DNA of 5,486 bases from Geodermatophilaceae bacterium (GTDB taxonomy: Bacteria > Actinomycetota > Actinomycetes > Mycobacteriales > Geodermatophilaceae). The notes below the pieces were generated by a model. That model saw only the letters and a list, made by a program, of their open reading frames with translations. It searched no databases and was not told the DNA's origin. The position numbers and the translations under genes were made by a program. The stretch lies in contig JACCXW010000191.1 in assembly GCA_013696785.1 (NCBI GenBank), forward strand, positions 1 to 5,486, in the 5' to 3' direction. Positions 1 through 4,627 of the stretch are shown here, piece after piece (within the stretch, counting starts at the first letter, position 1; the number at the start of each line of letters is the position of its first letter).

Positions 1-645
1 ATACCCGGCACGGGTGACCCGCAGGGCTCGCGGCTGCTGGCCGGCCACCAGCCACCGCCGTCCCAGCATGGACTCGAGCAAGGCCGCGCCGACGGCACCG
101 GCAAGGTGATGTCTTCGCTCGGACCAGTCGAGGCAGTGACGCGTGAGCGGCCGCCGGCCGTGGGCGAGCGCCGCTGCGTCGATGCCCATTTCGGCCAGTA
201 CCGCGCTGCCCCCGGGTGTCAATACCGGTTTGTGGTCGGTGACGGTCAGCAGATCTGAGGCTGCCATCGCGTCGTACAGGCGGACGGCAAGCATTCCGGC
301 CAGGTGGTCGTAGCAGGATCGAGCGAAGGTCAAGGCGTCGGGCGCCGGCGATCTCGAGGCTCCGGTCACCGGGGCAGGAGCCGAGCCGCCCATCAGCTCG
401 AGCAGCTCCGCGATGTCACTGTCCGCCAACCGGTAGTACCGGTGCCTGCCCTGCGCCTCGACGGTGAGCATCCCCGCGTCGAGCAGGGCTGACAGATGCT
501 CGCTGGCCGTCGAGGGCGACACTCCGGCCCGGCGCGCCAGCTCGCCGCCCGTGTGCGCGCGGCCACCCATCAGGATGGTCAGCAGTTGGGCTCGGGTGTC
601 ATTGCCCACCAACCGGCCGAGCGTGGCCAGCTGACCGATCGTCAT
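1..645 (-). CDS. ArsR-family winged-helix transcriptional regulator, 3' end cut by window edge
   Basis: Reading leftwards from an ATG at 645, the frame is open for 215 codons to base 1 with no stop, so the C-terminus is missing. Residues 1-75 form an ArsR-type winged helix: 'GNDTRAQLLTIL' (14-25), a helix-turn-helix with recognition helix near 'GVSPSTASEHLSALLDAGML' (41-60), and a wing ending 'GRHRYYRL' (66-73). The C-terminal half carries 'RSCYDHLAG' (109-117) and 'CLDWSERRHHLAG' (171-183), which I recall as typical of a long ArsR subgroup of about 220-240 residues; probably only a few residues are lost. The classic ELCVCDL metal-binding box in the recognition-helix region is absent, so a metal-sensor role is not supported. 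C111 and C171 could matter for sensing (inference). It is divergent from the ACT gene and likely controls the shared 65-bp region and itself. No Shine-Dalgarno precedes the ATG; TACAGT lies 6 nt upstream, suggesting a leaderless mRNA. Confidence 0.9.
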   Translation of the reverse strand, partial: MTIGQLATLGRLVGNDTRAQLLTILMGGRAHTGGELARRAGVSPSTASEHLSALLDAGMLTVEAQGRHRYYRLADSDIAELLELMGGSAPAPVTGASRSPAPDALTFARSCYDHLAGMLAVRLYDAMAASDLLTVTDHKPVLTPGGSAVLAEMGIDAAALAHGRRPLTRHCLDWSERRHHLAGAVGAALLESMLGRRWLVAGQQPRALRVTRAGY

Positions 646-651
646 GTCGGC

Positions 652-657
652 ACTGTA
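652..657 (-). promoter_or_regulatory. -10-like hexamer for the ArsR gene (leaderless)
   Basis: Read on the minus strand the hexamer is TACAGT, matching the actinobacterial TANNNT -10 pattern, and it ends 6 nt before the ATG at 645. Transcription would then begin at or next to the start codon. No convincing -35 is visible at 16-18 bp. No purine-rich ribosome binding site lies between hexamer and ATG. Confidence 0.5.
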
Positions 658-666
658 GGCACGGGA

Positions 667-688
667 CGCTTCGGTGCGAGCCGAAACG
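667..688. promoter_or_regulatory. Inverted repeat, candidate ArsR operator in the divergent promoter region
   Basis: CGCTTCGG (667-674) and CCGAAACG (681-688) form an inverted repeat matching at 7 of 8 positions around a 6-bp spacer. It lies between the two divergent -10-like hexamers and covers the region where both -35 contacts would fall. A dimeric ArsR protein bound here could repress both genes. The repeat is seen directly; its assignment as the operator is inference. Confidence 0.5.
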
Positions 689-696
689 TCGGTGTC

Positions 697-702
697 TAGC
701 GT
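697..702 (+). promoter_or_regulatory. -10-like hexamer for the ACT-domain gene (leaderless)
   Basis: TAGCGT fits TANNNT and ends 8 nt before the ATG at 711, with no Shine-Dalgarno between them, so the transcript probably starts at the start codon or within a couple of bases of it. A good -35 is not apparent, which fits a promoter that depends on an activator or is weak. Confidence 0.45.
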
Positions 703-710
703 GCCGGGTC

Positions 711-1109
711 ATGGACGACGTGACTTTCCGCCTGGACAACCGGCCTGGTGCTCTGGCGGACATGGGTGCGGCGCTGGGAGCGGCCGGCGTGAGTATCGAG
801 GGCGGGGGCATCTTCGTCGTCGGCGACGAGGCGATCGGCCACTTCCTGTTCGCAGACGGTGCTGTCGCCTGCGCTGCCCTGGAGGCTGCGGGTGTCCGTG
901 TCTCGGCCCGCCGCGCTGTTCTGCTGCAGCGCCTGGACCAGGACCGGCCGGGCCAGCTCGGCAATGTCACCAGGCTGATGGCGGACGCGGGGGTCAACAT
1001 CGAGGTCATGTACAGCGATCACGACAACCAGCTGGTGTTGGTCGTCGACGACTTCGCCGCCGGGAGTCGGGTCAGCGCTGCCTGGTCCGCCGGCACAGCC
1101 GGTGCCTGA
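711..1109 (+). CDS. Small tandem ACT-domain protein (putative amino-acid binding)
   Basis: The protein has 132 residues and is almost entirely two ACT domains. The first starts at 'VTFRLDNRPGALADMGAAL' (4-22) and continues through 'AAGVSIEGG'. The second starts at 'QRLDQDRPGQLGNVTRLM' with 'DAGVNIEVMYSDHDNQLVLV' after it. The RPGAL/RPGQL turn followed by a helix and a 'G(V)xIE' strand is the ACT hallmark. Such stand-alone proteins usually bind small ligands, often amino acids, at the ACT-ACT interface in the cytoplasm; no catalytic domain or membrane segment is present. The ATG at 711 is preferred because the first ACT strand begins immediately after it. It is divergent from the ArsR gene over a 65-bp region with a shared inverted repeat, suggesting it is that regulator's target or partner. 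The true ligand is unknown. Confidence 0.87.
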   Translation: MDDVTFRLDNRPGALADMGAALGAAGVSIEGGGIFVVGDEAIGHFLFADGAVACAALEAAGVRVSARRAVLLQRLDQDRPGQLGNVTRLMADAGVNIEVMYSDHDNQLVLVVDDFAAGSRVSAAWSAGTAGA

Positions 1110-1152
1110 GTCCCTGATCAGGTCCTGCGGCGACATCTGTTGTCCTGACTGA

Positions 1153-1266
1153 GACGAGGACGCGGACGCGGCCTTCTTCCGGCTCGTTCACGATCCGCGG
1201 CCGCTGCTCGACGCACTCCGGCAGCTCGGTGGGCTCACGCCTGCTCTCGAGCGAGCCGGGCGCTGA
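1153..1266 (+). other. Possible coding remnant without a start codon
   Basis: This frame is open for 37 codons between TGA at 1150-1152 and TGA at 1264-1266. It has no ATG, GTG or TTG. The translation ('AAFFRLVHDPRPLLDALRQL' in its middle) looks amphipathic, with high GC at third positions, like the C-terminus of a soluble protein. Its last third overlaps the 3' end of the convergent LysE-family gene. It could be the tail of a decayed gene or chance in GC-rich DNA; I do not recognise a family. Confidence 0.2.
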
Positions 1267-1876
1267 AGCCGAGCAGTGCGAGGCCGGTCCCGACGTCCAT
1301 GGCCCGTCGCACCGGCCGCCGGGTGAGCACCCGCCTCGCGCGGTGCAGACCGGTCACGAGCAGCAGCAGGTAGGCCAGCCCCAGCAGGGCGTGGGTCAGA
1401 GCCAGCAGCATGATCTGCCAGAGCGCCGGGCTCGCCGGCAGGAACTGTGGGAGAACGGCCAGGTAGAAGACCAGCACCTTCGGATTGGTGATGTTGGACA
1501 GGAAGCCTTGTCGCCAGCCGTGGACCGCTGCCTTCCGCCCGCTCGCCATGTCGCTGTCGGTATCGGCTGCCCCGGCGTACCGGCCTCGCCATGCCGACCG
1601 AAGCGCCTGGACGCCCAGGAAAGCCAGGTAGGCCACGCCCGCCCACTTGATCGCCGTGAACACCGGCTGCGACGCGACGATGAGTGCCCCGAGGCCGACG
1701 ACCGCCACGACTCCCTGCAGCGCGTTCGACGTGGCGACACCCGCGCTCGCCCACGCGCCGCCGCGTCGCCCCGACCTCAGCGCCGCCTTGGTGACGACGG
1801 CGAAGTCGGGGCCGGGTACCACGATGAGCACTGCCGCGAACGCGACGAATGATGCGTACCCGTGCCACCAGGTCAC
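1235..1876 (-). CDS. LysE/RhtB-family amino-acid exporter
   Basis: The protein has 213 residues, the usual size for this family of inner-membrane exporters of amino acids and related metabolites driven by the ion gradient. The family's N-terminal signature is clear: a first hydrophobic segment (8-20), then 'VPGPDFAVVTKAALRSGRRGG' motif positions 20-40. A second landmark, 'SNITNPKVLVFYLAVLPQF', lies at 127-145. Hydrophobic stretches near 8-20, 41-67, 72-92, 134-146, 153-175 and 192-205 fit the typical six-segment topology. Start choice: GTG at 1874-1876, giving the family-typical short N-terminus; a -10-like hexamer 6 nt upstream makes any longer start unlikely. The gene is convergent with the ACT gene, separated by 125 bp. 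Substrate cannot be deduced; an amino acid fits the ACT neighbour but is inference. Confidence 0.9.
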   Translation of the reverse strand: MTWWHGYASFVAFAAVLIVVPGPDFAVVTKAALRSGRRGGAWASAGVATSNALQGVVAVVGLGALIVASQPVFTAIKWAGVAYLAFLGVQALRSAWRGRYAGAADTDSDMASGRKAAVHGWRQGFLSNITNPKVLVFYLAVLPQFLPASPALWQIMLLALTHALLGLAYLLLLVTGLHRARRVLTRRPVRRAMDVGTGLALLGFSARLAREQA

Positions 1877-1882
1877 GCGGCA

Positions 1883-1888
1883 AGCGTA
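1883..1888 (-). promoter_or_regulatory. -10-like hexamer for the LysE-family gene (leaderless GTG start)
   Basis: On the minus strand TACGCT (TANNNT type) ends 6 nt before the GTG at 1876. There is no ribosome binding site in the gap, so the message probably begins at the GTG itself. No strong -35 is visible. Confidence 0.45.
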
Positions 1889-1919
1889 GTCAGAACGGCG
1901 TGGGCGAAACTCTGCCTGC

Positions 1920-2090
1920 TCACCCGTGGTGGTACTGATGGACGACCGCGTGGCCCAGGCCCCGGTCGATCATCACCCGGTTGACCGGAACCGTGAGCAG
2001 GAAGGCGTTGTCAACGATTTCCATGACCGTGATCGACACCGTGTCGGCGATCAACGCCACCCGGACAGCCGCACGGACGCTCAGACCCGC
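1920..2090 (-). pseudogene. Remnant of a DUF4396-type membrane protein gene, C-terminal fragment with internal deletion
   Basis: The minus-strand frame ending at TGA 1920-1922 reads 'AAGLSVRAAVRVAL', 'IADTVSITVMEIVDN', 'AFLLTVP', then directly 'VNRVMIDRG' and 'GHAVVHQYHHG'. From memory of the family, DUF4396 proteins have an 'ADTxSI..MEIVDN' helix, then one or two further membrane segments, then '(V)T(V/Y)PVNRW(L/M)I' and a 'GHAVVHxYHH' tail. Here the segment between the two TVP-like stretches is missing, and homology is not visible upstream of about 2090, where a full gene would have over 100 more codons. There is no start codon or ribosome binding site in a sensible place, and the frame continues upstream only as low-complexity GC-rich shadow antisense to the next gene. 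I therefore call a decayed gene. Its function was presumably membrane-associated; the family is uncharacterised as far as I know. Confidence 0.65.
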
Positions 2091-2143
2091 GGCAGGTCCG
2101 GCGGGATCCGCCGTCCAGCCCGTCCGATTGGTCTGACACCGTT

Positions 2144-2194
2144 CGGTGCCATCATGGCTTGCATTGGTGCCAGAGTGGTGCCATGATGGTGCCA
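2144..2194 (+). repeat. TGGTGCCA-type direct repeats at 10-11 bp spacing, candidate RHH operator
   Basis: Copies start at 2144 (CGGTGCCA), 2165, 2176 and 2187 (each TGGTGCCA exactly), with a degenerate unit at 2155 (TGGCTTGC). Starts are therefore 11, 10, 11 and 11 bp apart, about one helical turn. Each unit is itself nearly two-fold symmetric (TGG-NN-CCA). The last copy ends on the A of the ATG at 2194. Ribbon-helix-helix proteins characteristically bind such phased short sites cooperatively, and the gene that begins here encodes one, so autoregulation is the natural reading. Confidence 0.8.
2159..2194 (+). promoter_or_regulatory. Promoter of the RHH-DUF4097-ABC operon (leaderless)
   Basis: TTGCAT (2159-2164) and CATGAT (2182-2187) are separated by exactly 17 bp, resembling a primary sigma-factor -35/-10 pair. 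The -10 ends 6 nt before ATG 2194, placing the transcription start at the A of the start codon. No Shine-Dalgarno is present. The three exact repeats cover the spacer, the -10 and the start point, so bound repressor would exclude RNA polymerase. Confidence 0.6.
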
Positions 2195-2712
2195 TGGAGC
2201 TTTCGCCGTACGTCGAGACGCTGCGCAATGACCTGGCGGTCGCAGCCGAGGCCGGCGGGACCGAGGCCCGAGCTCTGGCCGAGCGACTCACCGCGCCGCT
2301 GGAGTCAGCGCTGCGGCTGGTCCTGCTGGACGCGCTTTCCGCGGCCGCAGCCGAGATCACGCGAGATCTCGCGCCGGGTTCGGTAGATCTCCGCCTTCGT
2401 GGACGCGAGCCCAGCTTCGTCGTGACTCCCCCGCCCGCCGACCCCACTTTCGGGGAGCCGGAGGCAGCCACGGCCGATGTCTCGCAACGGGTCCCGCCGG
2501 ACGGCGAGGACGGCACGATGGCGCGGATCAACCTCCGCCTGGCCGAAGACCTCAAGAGCAGGGTGGAAGATGCCGCGCGTCAGGCCGGGCTCTCGGTCAA
2601 CGCCTGGCTCGTACGCTCGGCCGCGGCGGCATTGGCGACGGACGACCGCGGCGGTCGCTCCGGACGGCGCGCCCCGTGGGGCGGTGACCGGCACACCGGC
2701 TGGGTTCGCTGA
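2194..2712 (+). CDS. Ribbon-helix-helix DNA-binding protein ('HicB family antitoxin' type), probable operon autoregulator
   Basis: The product has 172 residues in three parts. Residues 1-60 are predicted helical ('ETLRNDLAVAAEAGGTEARA', 'LESALRLVLLDALSAAAAEI'). Residues about 70-108 are an acidic, proline-rich linker. Residues 109-150 are a ribbon-helix-helix: strand 'ARINLRLAEDLKSRVEDAAR', then 'GLSVNAWLVRSAAAALA', closely resembling Arc/CopG/HicB RHH domains; a basic tail follows. Homologues are, as I recall, often labelled HicB antitoxins, but no HicA-like toxin is encoded next to it, so a toxin-antitoxin role is not supported. I chose ATG 2194 rather than the in-frame GTG at 2146 because the promoter and repeat array lie between them and the -10 sits 6 nt before 2194. 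The N-terminal helical part may mediate dimerisation or sense a signal. It is first in the operon, with DUF4097 81 bp downstream. RHH assignment is firm; autorepression is inference. Confidence 0.87.
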   Translation: MELSPYVETLRNDLAVAAEAGGTEARALAERLTAPLESALRLVLLDALSAAAAEITRDLAPGSVDLRLRGREPSFVVTPPPADPTFGEPEAATADVSQRVPPDGEDGTMARINLRLAEDLKSRVEDAARQAGLSVNAWLVRSAAAALATDDRGGRSGRRAPWGGDRHTGWVR

Positions 2713-2745
2713 CCGAGCACTGACTCCATCAGCACATTCCACTTC

Positions 2746-2763
2746 CGTCCCGTCAGCGGGGCG
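2746..2763 (+). other. Intergenic hairpin between the RHH and DUF4097 genes
   Basis: CGTCCCG-TCAG-CGGGGCG can pair over 7 bp (one G-U) with a 4-nt loop. It sits in the 81-bp gap, ending 18 nt before the Shine-Dalgarno of the DUF4097 gene. No T-tract follows, so it is not a standard intrinsic terminator. It could be an RNA-processing or stability element that sets regulator and exporter levels apart, or chance in GC-rich DNA. Confidence 0.3.
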
Positions 2764-2781
2764 ACCGAACCAACGTCGTAC

Positions 2782-2787
2782 GGAGGG
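2782..2787 (+). promoter_or_regulatory. Shine-Dalgarno of the DUF4097 gene
   Basis: GGAGGG with a 6-nt spacer fixes the ATG at 2794 as the start. Its strength contrasts with the leaderless first gene of the operon. Confidence 0.85.
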
Positions 2788-2793
2788 TTCACC

Positions 2794-3639
2794 ATGCCTA
2801 CGTTCAGCACCCCCGAGCCGATTGCAGCCACGATCGAGCTTGTCGTCGGCGACGCCCGGGTAACCCTGACCGATCGCCCCGACACGGTTGTGGACGTCCG
2901 CCCCAGCGACGTATCCCACGAGCCGGACGTGCGCGCCGCGGCACAGACCCGCGTCGAGTACGACGCCGGCAGGCTGCTGATCAAAGCGGCGAAGCAGCGC
3001 GGCCTCGGCCTCCTCGGCAAGGTCGGATCGGTGGACGTGACGATCGAACTGCCGGCCGGCTCGCAGCTGCACGGTGAGGCGTCGAGTGCAGCGTTCCGTT
3101 GCGTGGGTCGCCTAGGCGAGTGCCGGATCAACACCTCGACCGGGGACATCACGGTCGACCACGCGGGTGTGCTGGACCTGTACACCGGTGCCGGCGCGAT
3201 CGTCGTGACCCGCGGCGTGGGCCACGCCGAGATCCGCACCGGGTCCGGAAATGTACGCCTGCGCGAGATCGACGGCAGCGCCGTGATCAAGAACTCCAAC
3301 GGGGACAACTGGATCGGGGAGATCTCCGGCAACCTCCGGGTGAACACAGCCAACGGCGACATCAGCGTCGACCACGCGCAGGCCGATGTCACCGCCCACA
3401 CCGCCAACGGCGACGTGCGAATCGGCGACGTCGTGTGCGGCTCGGCTTCGCTCAAGAGCGGCTGCGGTGAGATCGAGATCAGCATCCGCTCCGGCACCGC
3501 CGCCCGACTGGACGTACACACGACCTTCGGCCGGGTGCACAACCACATGGACACCGCCGACCGGCCCGAGTCCACCGACAAGACGATGGACGTACGCGCG
3601 CACACCGGGTACGGCGACATCGTGATCCGCCGGTCATGA
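2794..3639 (+). CDS. DUF4097-family beta-strand-repeat (beta-solenoid) protein
   Basis: The protein has 281 residues with no signal peptide, lipobox or membrane segment, so it is expected in the cytoplasm. The N-terminal 80 residues form a beta-rich cap ('IELVVGDARVTLTDRPDTVV'). From about 80 on, strands repeat with a turn of the type T-x-x-G-D/N/E: glycines at 117, 134, 152, 170, 188, 206 and 225 are spaced 17-19 residues apart, with further rungs at 246 and 274. Clear rungs are 'INTSTGDITVDH', 'IRTGSGNVRLREIDG', 'VNTANGDISVDH', 'AHTANGDVRIGDV' and 'AHTGYGDIVIRR'. This is the DUF4097/putative-adhesin solenoid pattern. The family name suggests adhesion, but a cytoplasmic product between an RHH regulator and an ABC exporter argues for an internal scaffold or partner of the transporter or regulator (inference). 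The ATPase gene follows after 31 bp. No enzymatic motif is visible. Confidence 0.9.
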   Translation: MPTFSTPEPIAATIELVVGDARVTLTDRPDTVVDVRPSDVSHEPDVRAAAQTRVEYDAGRLLIKAAKQRGLGLLGKVGSVDVTIELPAGSQLHGEASSAAFRCVGRLGECRINTSTGDITVDHAGVLDLYTGAGAIVVTRGVGHAEIRTGSGNVRLREIDGSAVIKNSNGDNWIGEISGNLRVNTANGDISVDHAQADVTAHTANGDVRIGDVVCGSASLKSGCGEIEISIRSGTAARLDVHTTFGRVHNHMDTADRPESTDKTMDVRAHTGYGDIVIRRS

Positions 3640-3658
3640 ATTCAGAACGCCCCCCTCG

Positions 3659-3665
3659 AAAGGAG
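3659..3665 (+). promoter_or_regulatory. Shine-Dalgarno of the ABC ATPase gene
   Basis: AAAGGAG lies 5 nt before ATG 3671; a second GGAG (3667-3670) abuts the start but is too close to be the functional site. It supports the 3671 start. Confidence 0.75.
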
Positions 3666-3670
3666 CGGAG

Positions 3671-4627
3671 ATGACAGCGACGGTCCCCAGCCGGGTCGCG
3701 ATTTCGGCAACAGGACTGCGGAAGTCCTACGGCGACAAGGTCGTGCTCGACGGCATCGACCTCAGCATTGCCGAAGGAACGGTGTTCTCACTGCTCGGCC
3801 CCAACGGGGCCGGCAAGACCACCATGGTGCAGATCCTGTCCACTTTGATCGCCGCCGATGCCGGCGAGGTGTACGTCGCCGGGCACGACCTGGCCAAGGA
3901 TCCCGCCGCGATACGTGCCTCGATAGGTGTCACCGGCCAGTTCTCCGCCTTGGACGACCTCCTCACCGGCGAGGAGAACTTGATCCTGATGGCCGACCTG
4001 TACCACCTGGGCCGGGTCGAAGGTCGGCGGGTCGGCGACTTGATCCAACGGTTCGACCTGGTCGAGGCAGCCCGGAAGCCGGCCTCGACGTACTCAGGCG
4101 GCATGAGGCGCCGGCTCGATCTCGCCATGACTCTTGTCGGCAGCCCGCGCATCATCTTCCTCGACGAGCCGACCGCCGGCCTCGATCCGCGAAGCCGTCG
4201 CACCATGTGGCAGATCATCCGCGACCTCGTCGGCTCCGGGGTCACGATCTTCCTGACCACGCAGTACCTCGAGGAGGCCGACCAGCTCGCGGATCGGATC
4301 GCCGTCCTCGACAAGGGGCGGCTGGTGGCCGAAGGCACCGCCGCCGAGCTCAAGCGCCGCATTCCGGGCGGTCACATCCGACTGCAGTTCGCCGACGGGA
4401 CGGGGCTTGAATCGGCCGCCCGCGCGCTCACCGGGTCCACCCGGGACGACACCGCGCTAACCCTGCAGGTTCCCAGCGACGGCGGGGTCCAATCCCTGCG
4501 CACGCTGCTCGATCGGCTCGAGCGCGAGTCGATAACCGTCGACGAACTGTCGGTCCACACGCCCGACCTGGACGACGTATTCCTGGCTCTCACCGGCCGG
4601 ACCGACAAGGAACGGAGCGTGCGATGA
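3671..4627 (+). CDS. DrrA-type ABC transporter ATP-binding protein
   Basis: This is the nucleotide-binding subunit that powers export through the permease encoded next. All core motifs are present in 318 residues: Walker A 'GPNGAGKTT' (43-51), Q-loop glutamine Q90 in 'VTGQFSALDDLLTGEENL', signature 'YSGGMRRRLDLAMTL' (141-155), Walker B 'IIFLDEP' (161-167), D-loop 'AGLDP' (169-173). The switch position usually held by histidine is Q198 in 'LTTQYLEEADQLADR', which is the form I recall as typical of the DrrA (daunorubicin-resistance) subfamily, not a defect. The C-terminal 100 residues form the DrrA-type extra domain ending in 'LDDVFLALTG' (about 301-310), implicated in the DrrA family in assembly with DrrB. 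Length matches the family. It overlaps the permease gene by 4 bp (ATGA), implying translational coupling and a fixed subunit ratio. Substrate cannot be deduced: the family includes drug and lipid exporters. Confidence 0.95.
   Translation: MTATVPSRVAISATGLRKSYGDKVVLDGIDLSIAEGTVFSLLGPNGAGKTTMVQILSTLIAADAGEVYVAGHDLAKDPAAIRASIGVTGQFSALDDLLTGEENLILMADLYHLGRVEGRRVGDLIQRFDLVEAARKPASTYSGGMRRRLDLAMTLVGSPRIIFLDEPTAGLDPRSRRTMWQIIRDLVGSGVTIFLTTQYLEEADQLADRIAVLDKGRLVAEGTAAELKRRIPGGHIRLQFADGTGLESAARALTGSTRDDTALTLQVPSDGGVQSLRTLLDRLERESITVDELSVHTPDLDDVFLALTGRTDKERSVR
4607..4617 (+). promoter_or_regulatory. Shine-Dalgarno of the ABC permease gene, inside the ATPase gene
   Basis: AAGGAACGGAG lies within the last codons of the ATPase gene; its GGAG ends 6 nt before ATG 4624. 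Together with the ATGA stop/start overlap it fixes the permease start. Confidence 0.75.

Noticed and set aside
1113..1122. Palindrome CCTGATCAGG just after the ACT stop, considered as a terminator
   Set aside because: It has no loop and no T-tract, so it cannot form a standard terminator hairpin; no convincing terminator was found in the convergent gap.
599..1136. Several 130-147-codon frames on both strands across the ACT gene
   Set aside because: Their translations are arginine- and proline-rich without motifs; the ACT frame has two clear domains and accounts for the region.
1179..1259. 8-bp inverted repeat CCGGCTCG ... CGAGCCGG around the LysE 3' end
   Set aside because: Arms are 65 bp apart and one lies within coding sequence; likely chance in GC-rich DNA.
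2099..2113. Small hairpin CGGCGG-GAT-CCGCCG upstream of the repeat array
   Set aside because: A 6-bp stem with a 3-nt loop and no T-tract on either side is weak evidence for any terminator or regulatory element.
2146..2193. In-frame upstream GTG (2146) as start of the RHH gene
   Set aside because: The added 16 residues ('MPSWLALVPEWCHDGA') are encoded by the repeat array and promoter itself, and no ribosome binding site precedes the GTG.
2360..2373. Perfect 14-bp palindrome CGCGAGATCTCGCG inside the RHH gene
   Set aside because: It lies within ordinary codons of the helical domain, is a single copy, and a palindrome of this size is not unexpected once in a few kilobases.
2194..2793. HicAB toxin-antitoxin locus
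   Set aside because: There is no room for and no sign of a HicA-like toxin on either strand beside the RHH gene; the gene heads an exporter operon.
2580..3620. Long open frame of 346 codons on the minus strand opposite the DUF4097 gene
   Set aside because: It has serine/arginine-rich low-complexity composition, no ribosome binding site or family motif, and lies antisense to a clearly real gene with a good Shine-Dalgarno; typical GC-rich shadow.
4262..4270. Missing H-loop histidine in the ABC ATPase as a sign of inactivation
   Set aside because: Glutamine at this position in 'TTQYLEEAD' is usual for the DrrA subfamily, and all other catalytic motifs are intact.
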